DNA from: Chloroflexota bacterium
Lineage (GTDB): Bacteria > Chloroflexota > Anaerolineae > Anaerolineales > Villigracilaceae
Direction of reading: 5' to 3'
DNA length: 64,000 bases
NCBI GenBank assembly: GCA_016235445.1
Contig: JACRLB010000017.1
Location: 62,001-126,000, forward strand
Within the stretch, counting starts at the first letter, position 1. Each line of letters starts with the position of its first letter. The notes under the pieces were generated by a model that was given only the letters and a program-made list of their open reading frames with translations, was not told the DNA's origin and searched no databases. This document shows positions 16,822-25,675 of the stretch, piece after piece. The position numbers and the translations under genes were made by a program.

Positions 16822-17643
16822 ATGAAACCAAAAATAACAGCCATCATTCAGGGACGCATGTCCTCCTCCCGTTTGCCGGGGAAAATCCTCGCAGATATCG
16901 CAGGCCAGCCGATGTTGACGCGCGTCTTCACGCGCGCCTCGCGAGCAACGACTCTCGACGAAGTCATCTTCGCCACGACGACAGACGCCTCAGACGACCC
17001 CGTAGCTGAGTACTGTGACTTTAGCGGCATTCCCCACACCCGCGGCAGTCTGTTCGATGTGCTCGACCGTTATTATCAAACTGCGTTACAAGCGAAGGCG
17101 GATGTCGTTGTTCGCATCACAGCAGATTGCCCTGTCATTGATCCTGAGTTGATTGATGAGGTGGTAAAAGCAGTGACCAGTGATCTGTCATCAGTGGATT
17201 TCGCAGCGAACCGACTCCCGCCTCCGTGGACGAGAACGTATCCGATTGGATTGGATGTTGAAGCTTGTACTTTTAAAGTATTAAAGAAGGCGTGGAAGGA
17301 AGCCAAAGAACCCCAACACCGTGAACATGCCATGCCTTATTTCTACGAAGGCGTGCAACTGACAACTGTCAACCGTCAACTGCAAACTGGCATTTCCCCG
17401 CGTGGTTTTCGAGTTGCCCTCCTTCATCACACCACCGACTTCGGCGATTATCGCTGGACGGTGGATACTCCCGAAGACCTCGAATTCATGCGTCAGGTGT
17501 ATTCCCGCTTCGATGGCCGTGATGATTTTTCGTGGAAGGAAGTGTTGGATTTGGTCCACGATAACCCTGAACTCCCAAAAATCAATGCGGCTGTTCAGCA
17601 CAAGACTCTCAAAGATATTGATGAACGCGCCACTGGCAACTGA
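16822..17643 (+). CDS. Cytidylyltransferase-like sugar activating enzyme (SpsF family)
   Basis: 273 aa. The N-terminus AIIQGRMSSSRLPGKILADIAGQPML is the nucleotide-binding loop of the SpsF/NeuA-like cytidylyltransferase fold; VVVRITADCPVIDPELIDEV and FRVALLHHTTDFGDYRWTVDTPEDLEFM are family segments. It could activate the NeuB product as a CMP-sugar, replacing a normal NeuA or PseF; that pairing is inference. A five-unit CAACTGN heptamer run lies inside at 17356-17390, and another ACTGGCA/ACTGATA run spans the stop codon at 17632-17652. Confidence 0.85.
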   Translation: MKPKITAIIQGRMSSSRLPGKILADIAGQPMLTRVFTRASRATTLDEVIFATTTDASDDPVAEYCDFSGIPHTRGSLFDVLDRYYQTALQAKADVVVRITADCPVIDPELIDEVVKAVTSDLSSVDFAANRLPPPWTRTYPIGLDVEACTFKVLKKAWKEAKEPQHREHAMPYFYEGVQLTTVNRQLQTGISPRGFRVALLHHTTDFGDYRWTVDTPEDLEFMRQVYSRFDGRDDFSWKEVLDLVHDNPELPKINAAVQHKTLKDIDERATGN

Positions 17644-17656
17644 TAACTGTTTACTC

Positions 17657-18655
17657 ATGCCACTACTCACTCTCTTCTCCGCCCCCAAACCTTTCACCAA
17701 CCCGCACATTGCGATGATTCAACGCAACGCCATCAAGTCGTGGACTCTGCTTCCCGATGTCGAAGTCATTTTGCTTGGCGAGGAGACAGGCCTTGCCGAA
17801 GCCGCCAAAGAACTTGGCGTGAAGCATATCCCCAACGTGGCACGCAATGAATCTGGCACGCCATTGATCTCGTCCATGTTTCAGTTGGCGCGTGAAAACT
17901 CAAACAGCGGCCTGCTCTGCATCATCAATGCGGACATGGTTCTCATGCCCGATTTTGTGGAGGCAACCCTGGAGTCCAGCAGATTGCTACTGGACAACCG
18001 ACAGCAAGCTGTCGGACTCCAGAGGTTTGTTTTGTTGAGCCAGCGTTGGGATTATGACATTACCTCCCCGATTGACTTCGCCGCAGGATGGCAGTCTCGG
18101 TTGAGGGAATCTGTCCGAAAACAGAATCAGCTTCATCGTCCCGCGGGAAGCGATTTTTTCCTCTTCCCAAAATCCTGCTATCAAGACATCCCGAATTTCA
18201 TCATCGGCCGCGCGGGTTGGGATAATTGGATGATCTATAAAGCGCGAAAAGAAAATTGGGCGGTGATCGATTGCACGCCGTCGGTGATGATCGTGCATCA
18301 GAATCATGATTATTCGCATTTGCCCGATGGCAAACCCCACTACGAGCATCCCGACACGAATGAAAATATTCGGCTTGCAGGCGGGCAGGCGAACATCCGT
18401 TATACGATTTTGGATTCAACGCATCAACTTGCGGATGGTAAACTTATCCGCCCGAAGATGACGTCCATGCGCTTCTCTCGCCGCTTTGAGTTGTTCCTGC
18501 GTTCTATATTTTTTTTCCTGCCTGAGAGGATGATCGAAAACATTGCCAGGCCCAAACGCTGGAAGAAGCGAATTCAAAAAATCGTAAATCGTAAATCGCC
18601 ACATGAGAAAAGGTCAAAACCCTGCCAAGTTCGTCAAAGACGTCGCCCGCCCTGA
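17657..18655 (+). CDS. Glycosyltransferase-like protein of the polysaccharide locus
   Basis: 332 aa from ATG 17657. GT-A-like nucleotide-diphospho-sugar fold: MPLLTLFSAPKPFTNPHIAMIQRNAIKSW, LGEETGLAEAAKELGVKHIP, LLCIINADMVLMPDF (candidate metal-binding Asp) and GSDFFLFPKSCY. Longer in-frame starts lie within spsF and are unlikely. The C-terminus reads through an AATCGTA heptamer repeat (18581-18601) and then overlaps the next gene by 53 bases with a very basic tail; the original stop was probably lost to the repeat. Confidence 0.7.
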   Translation: MPLLTLFSAPKPFTNPHIAMIQRNAIKSWTLLPDVEVILLGEETGLAEAAKELGVKHIPNVARNESGTPLISSMFQLARENSNSGLLCIINADMVLMPDFVEATLESSRLLLDNRQQAVGLQRFVLLSQRWDYDITSPIDFAAGWQSRLRESVRKQNQLHRPAGSDFFLFPKSCYQDIPNFIIGRAGWDNWMIYKARKENWAVIDCTPSVMIVHQNHDYSHLPDGKPHYEHPDTNENIRLAGGQANIRYTILDSTHQLADGKLIRPKMTSMRFSRRFELFLRSIFFFLPERMIENIARPKRWKKRIQKIVNRKSPHEKRSKPCQVRQRRRPP

Positions 18656-19550
18656 GCGGGTGACGGTTGCATTATTAAATTACATTCCGTTCTTGAGCGG
18701 CTTTTATGCCGAGACGTTGGATGTGCTGAAAGTAAGTTTAGATTCAATGAGAAAAGACGCAGGCCTGCCATTCGACCTGATGGTTTTCGACAACGGCTCC
18801 TGCCCCGAAGTGCGCGAGTACCTTGTGAAAGAAAAGGAAGAGGGGCGAATTCAATATTTGATTCTTTCTGAAAAAAATATGGGCAAGGGCGGCGCGTGGA
18901 ATGTGATGCTGACGGGCGCGCCGGGCGAGATCATCGCCTACACCGATGCGGACGTTTTGTTTTCCCCGAACTGGCTTTCGCGTTCTGTGGAGCTTCTCGA
19001 AACTTTTCCAAATGTTGGCATGGTGACGGCGCGTCCGTTCCGCACGCCGCCTGAATTTTACGAATCGACTTTGAAATGGGCGAAGGAAAATGCAACGCTG
19101 GAGGAAGGTCAATTCATTCCATGGGAGACTTTCCTTGAATTCAATCTCTCGCTTGGGCAGACTGAGGAAGAGAATAGAAAAGTGTATTCAGAGACTAGTG
19201 ACTGGAGAATGGTTTACAAAGGCGTTACCGCTCTTGCGGGCGCAAGTCACTGGCAGTTCACGGCGTACAAATCCACGCTTCAGCAGTTCCTGCCCTTTGA
19301 CATGAACAAGCCGATGGGCCAGGTCCGCCAGTTGGACAAGCGCATGAACGACGCAGGCTTACTGCGGCTGATGGTCTCTGATCCGCTGGCGATGAATATG
19401 TCCAATACGCTGGGGTATTTGCGCGGGGAGTTGGGGAAGGAAAGAGGAAAGAAGAAAGCAGGTTTTGGGAAGCGTGTTCTTGAAGTTGGGTTTATCAAGA
19501 AGATTTTGTTGGCAGTGTATAACAGGATTTTCAGTTGGTATTATTCGTAG
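18603..19550 (+). CDS. Glycosyltransferase family 2
   Basis: 315 aa, GT-A fold: VTVALLNYIPFLSGFY, DLMVFDNGSCPEVREYL, KNMGKGGAWNVML and the metal-binding YTDADVLFSP (DxD). The acceptor side includes YKGVTALAGASHWQFTAYKSTLQQFLPF. It adds a sugar to the glycan at the cytoplasmic membrane face. This is the last gene of the + strand polysaccharide block; the 418-bp gap behind it is filled by repeats. Confidence 0.9.
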   Translation: MRKGQNPAKFVKDVARPERVTVALLNYIPFLSGFYAETLDVLKVSLDSMRKDAGLPFDLMVFDNGSCPEVREYLVKEKEEGRIQYLILSEKNMGKGGAWNVMLTGAPGEIIAYTDADVLFSPNWLSRSVELLETFPNVGMVTARPFRTPPEFYESTLKWAKENATLEEGQFIPWETFLEFNLSLGQTEEENRKVYSETSDWRMVYKGVTALAGASHWQFTAYKSTLQQFLPFDMNKPMGQVRQLDKRMNDAGLLRLMVSDPLAMNMSNTLGYLRGELGKERGKKKAGFGKRVLEVGFIKKILLAVYNRIFSWYYS

Positions 19551-19553
19551 GCG

Positions 19554-19735
19554 AGTCCGCTTGAGCGGACTTTGTAACTGATGTTACGCAGAACAGGAAT
19601 ATTCCGCGCCCTGTCCTTCGACTTCGCTCCTCGACAGGCCCTCGTCGCTCTGTTCGCGCTGAGCGGAGAGCGGGTGTTCGTTCCCGCTCGCAGTCGAAGC
19701 GTGAGCGCGTAACATGAGTTTGTAAGATTAGCCCG
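19554..19735. repeat. Composite intergenic repeat (hairpin, TAACTGATGTTACGC end, CTTCGAC element)
   Basis: AGTCCGCT TG AGCGGACT hairpin (19554-19571), then TAACTGATGTTACGC (from about 19576), which matches the terminal repeat of the element at 21727, then CTTCGACTTCGCT...GCGCTGAGCGGAG resembling 4436-4535. The remaining gap to 19968 shows a short hairpin around CGACGGTTCCATCGTCG and no gene. Confidence 0.7.
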
Positions 19736-19968
19736 ACGGTTCCATCGTCGGGCGGGGATGGGGGGAAAAAATTCCTCGAAACAGAATTAACTCACAGTTA
19801 AGAAGGAAGCGAAATCAATTCAGTGACCAACTGCATCTTTATCTCCACCATCACGGGATGGTAATCGCACTGAGTACATGGAATCCCCGCCGAAAACCGC
19901 TGAACAAAAGCGCAATTTGTGACCGTGACTGGTATATAAAGTTGGGATACACCGGCGCGCTCCTTACC

Positions 19969-21231
19969 CTAACTCGTTGCAATTTTCCGCAGAGCTTCTC
20001 CAAACCTCGCCACTTCATCCAGTGTGTTGTAATGCGCCGCGCCCACGCGCACCATGCCGCCTTTGTCCAACAGTCCCAATCGTTCCACAACAGCCAGCGC
20101 GTAGTAATGTCCATCCCAAACATAGAAGCCAGCATCGCCCAATTGTTTCGCCACATCGTTCGGGTGTTTGCCTTCCAGGGTGAAAGACACGGTTGAAACG
20201 CGCTCATCCAATCGCTTCAAATCCGTCAGACCATAAATGCGCGCGCCTTTGATGGATTGAATCGTCTCGATCAATGCGCGGGACAACTCGAATTCATACG
20301 CCTTCAATGCAGACATGGCTTGCTTGAAGATAAGTCTGCGCCCGGAAAACCCCGCCTCTTTCCACGCCCCGGCCTGACTCTGTCCGAATTGATTTCCAAC
20401 CCACTCGAAATATTCCAGCGCGCCCAAAAAGCCAGCAATGCCTTCATGGTTTTGCGTGCCTGTTTCAAATTTATACGGCAGTTCATTCGAAGCCGGGCGG
20501 ACTTTGTACGGTTTCAACTCATTCAACAGATCATACTTTCCATACAACGCGCCCGCGTGCGGGCCGAAAAATTTATAACTACTGCAAACCAAAAAGTCAC
20601 AGTTCAAATCCTGCACATCGATGGGGCCGTGCGGCGCGTATTGTACGGCGTCTATGTATACCAGCGCGCCCGCTTCCTTTGCCATCTTCGTCAACCTGCG
20701 GACGGGGTTGACCGTCCCCAACGCGTTCGAGGCATAGCCAAAGGCGGCGATCTTGGGCTTGCGCTCCAGGGCCTTGGCGAACTCGTCCACATTCAGCGTG
20801 CCATCTTCCACATCAAAATCGATCCATGTGATTTTGCAGTCTTTATCCTCTGCCACCAACAGCCAGGGAGATATATTGGCGTCATGGTCGAGTCTTGTCA
20901 CTACGATCTCATCGCCTGGGTTCAGGTTTCGTGCAAGGGTGCGCGAGAAATGCAGGGAGAGTGTGGTCATATTATTGCCGAAGATGATCTCTTCAGGCCG
21001 CGAGGCGTTGAGGAAATCAGCCATGGCAACATGCGCCTCGTGCAAGACCTCGTCCGATTTACGGCTGGTTTCGAACATGCCTTCGTGGTTGGCATTGTTC
21101 TCCAGTAAATATTTGTTGATGCGCTCGAGGCTTTGCATTGCAATCTGGGTTCCGCCGGGGTTGTCAAAGAAAACAGCGGGACGGTTCAAGGAGGGAAATT
21201 GCTGGCGAACAAGATCGAGATTTAAAGACAT
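19969..21231 (-). CDS. Cysteine desulfurase-like aminotransferase class V protein
   Basis: 420 aa. PLP fold type I: FFDNPGGTQIA near the start, EIIFGNNMTTLSLHFSRTLAR, TRLDHDANISPW, YIDAVQYAPHGPIDVQDL and the Lys in CSSYKFFGPHAGALYG that should hold the cofactor. The family is the cysteine desulfurase-like group often annotated TIGR01976; the true substrate is not known, and a role in sulfur or selenium transfer is only one option. It is divergent from the UspA gene, separated by about 75 bp. Confidence 0.85.
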   Translation of the reverse strand: MSLNLDLVRQQFPSLNRPAVFFDNPGGTQIAMQSLERINKYLLENNANHEGMFETSRKSDEVLHEAHVAMADFLNASRPEEIIFGNNMTTLSLHFSRTLARNLNPGDEIVVTRLDHDANISPWLLVAEDKDCKITWIDFDVEDGTLNVDEFAKALERKPKIAAFGYASNALGTVNPVRRLTKMAKEAGALVYIDAVQYAPHGPIDVQDLNCDFLVCSSYKFFGPHAGALYGKYDLLNELKPYKVRPASNELPYKFETGTQNHEGIAGFLGALEYFEWVGNQFGQSQAGAWKEAGFSGRRLIFKQAMSALKAYEFELSRALIETIQSIKGARIYGLTDLKRLDERVSTVSFTLEGKHPNDVAKQLGDAGFYVWDGHYYALAVVERLGLLDKGGMVRVGAAHYNTLDEVARFGEALRKIATS

Positions 21232-21306
21232 GAAAGACTCCTTTAATGAAATTGAGACGCGAGGGTTGTATACTGAAATTGTACCCCACAGAAAAAAGGA
21301 GGCAAC

Positions 21307-21729
21307 ATGTTCGACAAAATTCTATTGGCAGTGGATGGTTCCGAGCACGCGCTTCATGCCGCGCGTACCGCGGCTGAGTTGGCGCGTACCATAAAGCCAA
21401 AGGAATTTCGCGTTGTGGTTTCGTACGATACCATTCCCATGTATCTGGGAGAGCCTAACCTGCAGTTCGCAATCGACGACCGTAAAAAGGATGCGGAAGA
21501 AATCCTCGATAAGGCTTTGAAGGAGATCGGTGAAATCCCTTGCGAAATTCATACCGAAGTACTGGAAGGGGATTCGGCGGTGAATATCATTGAAGTGGCT
21601 TCCACGCGCAATAGCGATGTTATCGTGATGGGTTCGCGCGGTCTTGGCAGGCTGGCGGGTTTGCTGTTGGGCAGTACCAGCCAAAAGGTTGTGGCTCATG
21701 CCCCGTGCCCGGTGTTGATCGTTAGATAA
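21307..21729 (+). CDS. Universal stress protein (UspA family)
   Basis: 140 aa, single Usp domain: FDKILLAVDGSEHALHAARTAAELA at the start and the ATP-binding loop IVMGSRGLGRLAGLLLGSTSQKVVAHAPCPVLIVR at the end (G-2x-G-9x-G-S/T pattern). It binds ATP in the cytoplasm and modulates stress tolerance. RBS AGGAGG before ATG. Its TAA stop (21727-21729) is the first three bases of the inverted-repeat element that follows. Confidence 0.95.
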   Translation: MFDKILLAVDGSEHALHAARTAAELARTIKPKEFRVVVSYDTIPMYLGEPNLQFAIDDRKKDAEEILDKALKEIGEIPCEIHTEVLEGDSAVNIIEVASTRNSDVIVMGSRGLGRLAGLLLGSTSQKVVAHAPCPVLIVR

Positions 21730-21906
21730 CTGATGTTACGCAAAGTAGGAGCGACCCATCCACATTCTTGAAAACCTCATTGCGCAAAAGGCGGGTCGCC
21801 CTGTTCCCGCGGCGCCTTCCCGCACTGGGCAACCCTCCCTTTGAGAATAAGCCTCTTGTACTGCCTGGACGGGTTGCCCCTACGGAATATCGCATAACAT
21901 CAGTTA
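21727..21906. mobile_element. MITE-like element with TAACTGATGTTAYGC terminal inverted repeats
   Basis: 180 bp. Left end TAACTGATGTTACGC, right end GCATAACATCAGTTA, an almost perfect 15-bp inverted repeat; inner parts GGAGCGACCC and GGGTTGCCCC also mirror. No coding capacity. Related copies: 31346-31486 (opposite orientation), part of 25673-26040, and an end at 19576. Confidence 0.75.
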
Positions 21907-21946
21907 GATAATTTTGGGGCTTGTGAAACTACCGAACTGATCTCTC

Positions 21947-23305
21947 TTACGGCTGTAATCCCAGATCCTGCAAGGCCTGAATGGCGGGCGGCCAGTTGAC
22001 ATGGACTTTCAACGCCGCGCGGTAATCGTCCACGGCGGCCTGGGTGTTGCCGACCATGTAGTAGGCGCGTCCACGCCAGAGCAGGGACTCTTCCAACGTG
22101 GGGGTGGAGATGGTTTCATTCAAGGTGGTGTTTGCCAGGCTGATCACATCCTGATAGCGGGCGGAGTAAAAGTAGGCGAAGTATGGCCCGGTTTGATACC
22201 ACATCATGCGGAAGGGGCGATTTCCCTGGTCTGTTTTCCAGCCTGCATAGAGCGTAAAAGCCTGGTCGTAGGCATTGGCGGCATCCACGTATTGCTGTTG
22301 GGCAACGTGGCTTGTGCCTTTGTTGAACCATGCAAAGAAGAGATCATTGCCATGCAGGGACTCAATATCGTTTTGAGCAAGTTCGAGCGCGCGCTGTGAA
22401 GCCCATTTTTCGTCTGCCCATGGGCCGAGTATTTCCAACACGTCGGCTTCACGGTTTGCGGGGTACACAACCATGAAGAGATAATTGAAGGCGCGCCAGC
22501 CTTCCTGATATTCATCATATTTGCTTAACAGGTCTTTACCGGGTTTCAGGTAGGCATCCTGCACAATGAAGCCGCCGCGGGCATCGTCGTAGCCGGTGGT
22601 GAAAAGGTAATGGCCGAGCCAGTCTATTTTGCCGTTGTAATCGCGTTCGTAATAGCCTTTTTCCACGATGACGGGGAAACCTGCCGCAATCAATCGTTTG
22701 ATGAGATTTTGATCGCCGCCGTAGCGGGAGAGCGCGCGATATTCCGTGTTCTCGTTGACGAAGTCTACGAGTTCGTAGGGCATCACGTTTTTGTCGGGCA
22801 GGCCTTGTTCGATGAAGTTCTTTTTGGGGTCGCCGGAACCGGGTTTGACTACTTTGGCAACATCGTCGCGATCTCCTTGCCAGCCCCAGAATTTGAGAGA
22901 CATGGTCAGGTTGGCGGGGCCGCAATAGTTCCAGCGGTTGTGCTGGTCCACGTAGGTGACTCCCGTCAGGATAACAGAAGCAGGCGGGGGCGGGGATGTG
23001 AGCGTTGGCGTCAGCGCAGTACCGGCGCCGGGAGCGGGAGTCGCCAATGATGCTTTTGGAGTTAGGGTTAATAAATATTCGGCGCGGGTTGTGGCAATGA
23101 CGGTTTCGATGGTGAGGGCGGTTTCGCCGCTGGGTTGAAATACGGCTTCGTTGGGTGGTTTGAAAAAGTAGACGACTCTTGTGCGCAGGAGATCGACGCG
23201 GCTGGCGAGGCGGTCATGCACGGGCGGGAGAAAGTAAATTCCAACGGCAAGGATGAGCGCAATGGGAATCAACCAGAATTTGTTTATTTTTGTATATCGT
23301 TTCAT
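21947..23305 (-). CDS. Secreted C39-like cysteine peptidase with TPR repeats
   Basis: 452 aa from ATG 23305 (an upstream in-frame start at 23368 would precede the membrane segment with a non-typical leader). N-terminal helix KFWLIPIALILAVGIYFL anchors or exports the protein; a Pro/Thr-rich linker (about 80-110) follows. The peptidase domain has the catalytic Cys in HNRWNYCGPANLTM, His in IDWLGHYLFTTGY and Asp in GFIVQDAYL. The C-terminal third holds TPR-like helices (FAWFNKGTSHVAQQQYVDAANAYDQAF; LLWRGRAYYMVGNTQAAVDDYRAAL). It acts outside the membrane; substrate unknown. Confidence 0.85.
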   Translation of the reverse strand: MKRYTKINKFWLIPIALILAVGIYFLPPVHDRLASRVDLLRTRVVYFFKPPNEAVFQPSGETALTIETVIATTRAEYLLTLTPKASLATPAPGAGTALTPTLTSPPPPASVILTGVTYVDQHNRWNYCGPANLTMSLKFWGWQGDRDDVAKVVKPGSGDPKKNFIEQGLPDKNVMPYELVDFVNENTEYRALSRYGGDQNLIKRLIAAGFPVIVEKGYYERDYNGKIDWLGHYLFTTGYDDARGGFIVQDAYLKPGKDLLSKYDEYQEGWRAFNYLFMVVYPANREADVLEILGPWADEKWASQRALELAQNDIESLHGNDLFFAWFNKGTSHVAQQQYVDAANAYDQAFTLYAGWKTDQGNRPFRMMWYQTGPYFAYFYSARYQDVISLANTTLNETISTPTLEESLLWRGRAYYMVGNTQAAVDDYRAALKVHVNWPPAIQALQDLGLQP

Positions 23306-23372
23306 GCAAAGATTATAAAGCAAAACAAGGCGGGAATTTTGTTCATCCTGCTGTTCTGGGCTTTTCATATAA

Positions 23373-23503
23373 TAGACGTTATCGGAAATAAAATTTGGAC
23401 GCTGATTCGCGCAGAAAAACGCGGATAAATTCTTTTAAATCAGCGAAAATCAGCGTTCATCTGCGTCCCATTAAAGCTTGTGGCTTGTTACCGATAACGT
23501 CTA
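23373..23503. mobile_element. MITE-like element with 13-bp perfect terminal inverted repeats
   Basis: Ends TAGACGTTATCGG (23373-23385) and CCGATAACGTCTA (23491-23503). The inside contains smaller inverted pieces around CGCTGATT/AATCAGCG and no reading frame. It lies in the 564-bp gap between the peptidase and PepSY-like genes. Confidence 0.75.
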
Positions 23504-23617
23504 ATGATAGTTGTGCAAAAAGATTGACGGCAACCTTCTGATATGCAGTGCGCGGTTACAAATTGTGATTTTCTGCCGTCTGTTTCGCGGGGATAAATCC
23601 CCTGCTCAGTACATGGA

Positions 23618-23659
23618 AGTCCGCTAAAGCGGACTCAAACCAGTCGGCTTCAGCCGACT
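23618..23659. repeat. Pair of adjacent perfect hairpins
   Basis: AGTCCGCT AA AGCGGACT (23618-23635) and AGTCGGCT TC AGCCGACT (23642-23659). The first is also present at 19554-19571. It is followed by the ATTCGTGT/CACGAATT palindromic sequence near 23680-23725. Confidence 0.8.
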
Positions 23660-23869
23660 TTCACCCGCGAATGGAACACGAATTCACGAATTAATGACGC
23701 GAATATTCGTGTAAATTCGTGGTTGGTTTTGCGCGGATGGCAAAATTCTATTCAGGCCTTGCGCTGTAACCCTAATAAGAAATTAATAATAGCCAGTAAC
23801 CTTTTTGTTCCAATAGCGACTGGTTCTATTAAGACCAGATCATCAACCAGTGATAGAAGGAGTTTAAAA

Positions 23870-24373
23870 ATGCGAAAAAGTACCTTGTTTATTTCAGCCA
23901 TGTTGACGATGTTCCTCATGGCAACCTTGTTTGGGGTGGTTTCTGCGTATCAACAGATCGTCAGGAATAAGGAGGCCCAGGCCGCGAAGGCGGCTTCTGA
24001 GCCAGTGGTAGTCGATGTAGTACCAACGGCTACCCTGCCCCCGATTGCTCAAGTTGTTGTGATTTCCCCGGAGCAAGCCACCACATTGGCCATGGATTTC
24101 ATCGGAGATACGAACGTGTATAGCGTTGAATCGGTGAGCTATGAAGGCGCGCTTGCCTACCTTGTCACTTTTAGTTCAGGCGACCTGGTGTACGTCAGCC
24201 CGACTGGAGAAATTCTTGCAAACGCCAAATTAGAACCTGTGGTTGTAGTTGCCGCCAGCGGCGGTGGCAATGGCGGCAATGGCGGCCAGTCTGGTAACCC
24301 TGGGCGCAATTCTGGCGGCTCTGACGATGACGATGATGAAGACCATGACGATGACGACGATGATGACGATTAA
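23870..24373 (+). CDS. Exported PepSY-like protein with poly-Asp tail
   Basis: 167 aa from ATG 23870 (RBS GAAGGAG). Signal or anchor helix about 5-25 (FISAMLTMFLMATLFGVVSAY). Residues about 62-115 (ISPEQATTLAMDFIGDTNVYSVESVSYEGALAYLVTF and LVYVSPTGEILA) have the PepSY pattern. Then a Gly/Asn-rich linker and a C-terminal block of more than a dozen Asp with one Glu and one His, which should bind divalent cations such as calcium. PepSY domains are common in extracytoplasmic redox and flavin systems. First gene of a likely operon with the Gly-rich protein and ApbE. Confidence 0.8.
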   Translation: MRKSTLFISAMLTMFLMATLFGVVSAYQQIVRNKEAQAAKAASEPVVVDVVPTATLPPIAQVVVISPEQATTLAMDFIGDTNVYSVESVSYEGALAYLVTFSSGDLVYVSPTGEILANAKLEPVVVVAASGGGNGGNGGQSGNPGRNSGGSDDDDDEDHDDDDDDDD

Positions 24374-24386
24374 GAGGTGAGGCTAA

Positions 24387-24758
24387 ATGGCTCCCAAACC
24401 CAATGCAAATAAATGGACAGACGTGCAACTGGCAATTGCCGCAATTTCAATGACAGCCATGCTGGCGTTCTGGAATATGTTTGCCGGCCCGGACAAAGCC
24501 AAAGCAGATGAAAAAGCCGCGGCAGAGCAACAAGCGTTATTGATCCCCACCGCAACGGTCATCATCGAAACGCCGCCGCCCACGCCCCTGCCCACCATGC
24601 CCCCGACGGGATACACCATCCTGTTTGGCGGCGAGGCTCCAAAACCGCAAGTGATTGTCATCCAGAAGCCTGGCGGCGGTGGAGGAAACAATAACAACAA
24701 CGGCGGCGGAAACAATGGCGGCCAACAGCCCCCGGCCACATCCACCACTTCTTCATAA
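24387..24758 (+). CDS. Small membrane-anchored Gly/Asn-rich protein
   Basis: 123 aa. One N-terminal hydrophobic helix (VQLAIAAISMTAMLAFWNMFAG), then an Ala/Glu helix, a Pro/Thr linker with PPPTPLPTMPPTG, a short ordered patch (YTILFGGEAPKPQVIVIQKP) and a low-complexity Gly/Asn tail. Family not recognised. It begins 13 bp after the PepSY-like gene and overlaps the apbE start by one base, so it belongs to the same operon and probably sits beside those products on the outer face of the membrane. Confidence 0.75.
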   Translation: MAPKPNANKWTDVQLAIAAISMTAMLAFWNMFAGPDKAKADEKAAAEQQALLIPTATVIIETPPPTPLPTMPPTGYTILFGGEAPKPQVIVIQKPGGGGGNNNNNGGGNNGGQQPPATSTTSS

Positions 24759-25675
24759 TGTGGCACCGTTTACCTTTTCGCGCAATGGGTTGTGAAATGC
24801 TCGCCATCCTGGAGCAGGACACTGAATCCATGCCGCTTATTTTGAACGACATCCCAGGCTGGTTCGAAGAATGGGAAGAGACGTTCAGCCGCTTCCGACT
24901 TAACTCGGAGCTATCCCGCCTCAACCGCACATTCGACCAGCCTGTGGAAGTCAGCGAGGCATTCTGGGATGTCTTTCAAACCGCACTGTGGGCAGACGAA
25001 TTGACAGAAGGACTCGTCACGCCCACAGTGTTGGATGCGGTCATCGAAGCGGGCTACGACCGCTCTTTCAACGAAATCCCCGCTTATCAAAGCGATGCAA
25101 TGCGGCCCACGCTGATTCAGAACCACCCGCTTTCCATGATTGTCACAGACTCATGCGCTCACACCGTCAACCTCCCGCATGGAGTCCGCCTTGATTTTGG
25201 CGGCCTGGCAAAAGGCTGGGCGGCGCACCAAACCGTGGAACGCTTGCAGGAATATGGTCCCTGCCTGATGAATGCAGGCGGCGACATTGCCCTCAGCGGC
25301 CCGCAAGCAGACGGCAGGCCGTGGCCCATCGGCGTGTCCAATCCCTTTCACGCAGGGACAGACCTCGAAATACTGCGCTTGAAGCGTTGTGGTGTTGCAT
25401 CTTCCGGCAAGGATCGCCGTCATTGGAATCGAAATGGAACACCCCGCCACCACATCATTAATCCATTTACCGGCCTGCCCGCCGAAACCGACCTGTTGCG
25501 TGTGACGGCAGTGGCCCCCACCGTGCTGGAAGCCGAAGCCGTTGCCAAAACGGCCTTTATCCTCGGCAGGCAAAAGGGGCTGGAATGGGTCGAGTCTCGC
25601 CCGGCATTTGCGTGTGTCATGATCTTTGAAGACGGCGAACTTATTCACAGCCGTAAAATGCAGGAATATTTGTAA
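24758..25675 (+). CDS. apbE: FAD:protein FMN transferase
   Basis: 305 aa. ApbE family: FRAMGCEMLAIL, WEETFSRFRLNSELSRLN, LDFGGLAKGWAAHQTVERL, the hallmark MNAGGDIALSG, and HHIINPFTGLPAETDLLRVTAVAPT. It attaches FMN covalently to Ser/Thr of partner proteins outside the cytoplasm, using FAD. No clear signal peptide is visible. No partner with the usual S/T-G-A-T acceptor motif is seen in this window, so the target is unknown. The TAA stop is the first three bases of the TAACTCACC repeat end. Confidence 0.92.
   Translation: MWHRLPFRAMGCEMLAILEQDTESMPLILNDIPGWFEEWEETFSRFRLNSELSRLNRTFDQPVEVSEAFWDVFQTALWADELTEGLVTPTVLDAVIEAGYDRSFNEIPAYQSDAMRPTLIQNHPLSMIVTDSCAHTVNLPHGVRLDFGGLAKGWAAHQTVERLQEYGPCLMNAGGDIALSGPQADGRPWPIGVSNPFHAGTDLEILRLKRCGVASSGKDRRHWNRNGTPRHHIINPFTGLPAETDLLRVTAVAPTVLEAEAVAKTAFILGRQKGLEWVESRPAFACVMIFEDGELIHSRKMQEYL

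Noticed and set aside
20257-21108. 283-aa open frame opposite the aminotransferase V gene
   Set aside because: It lies wholly within a clear gene on the other strand and has no family match.
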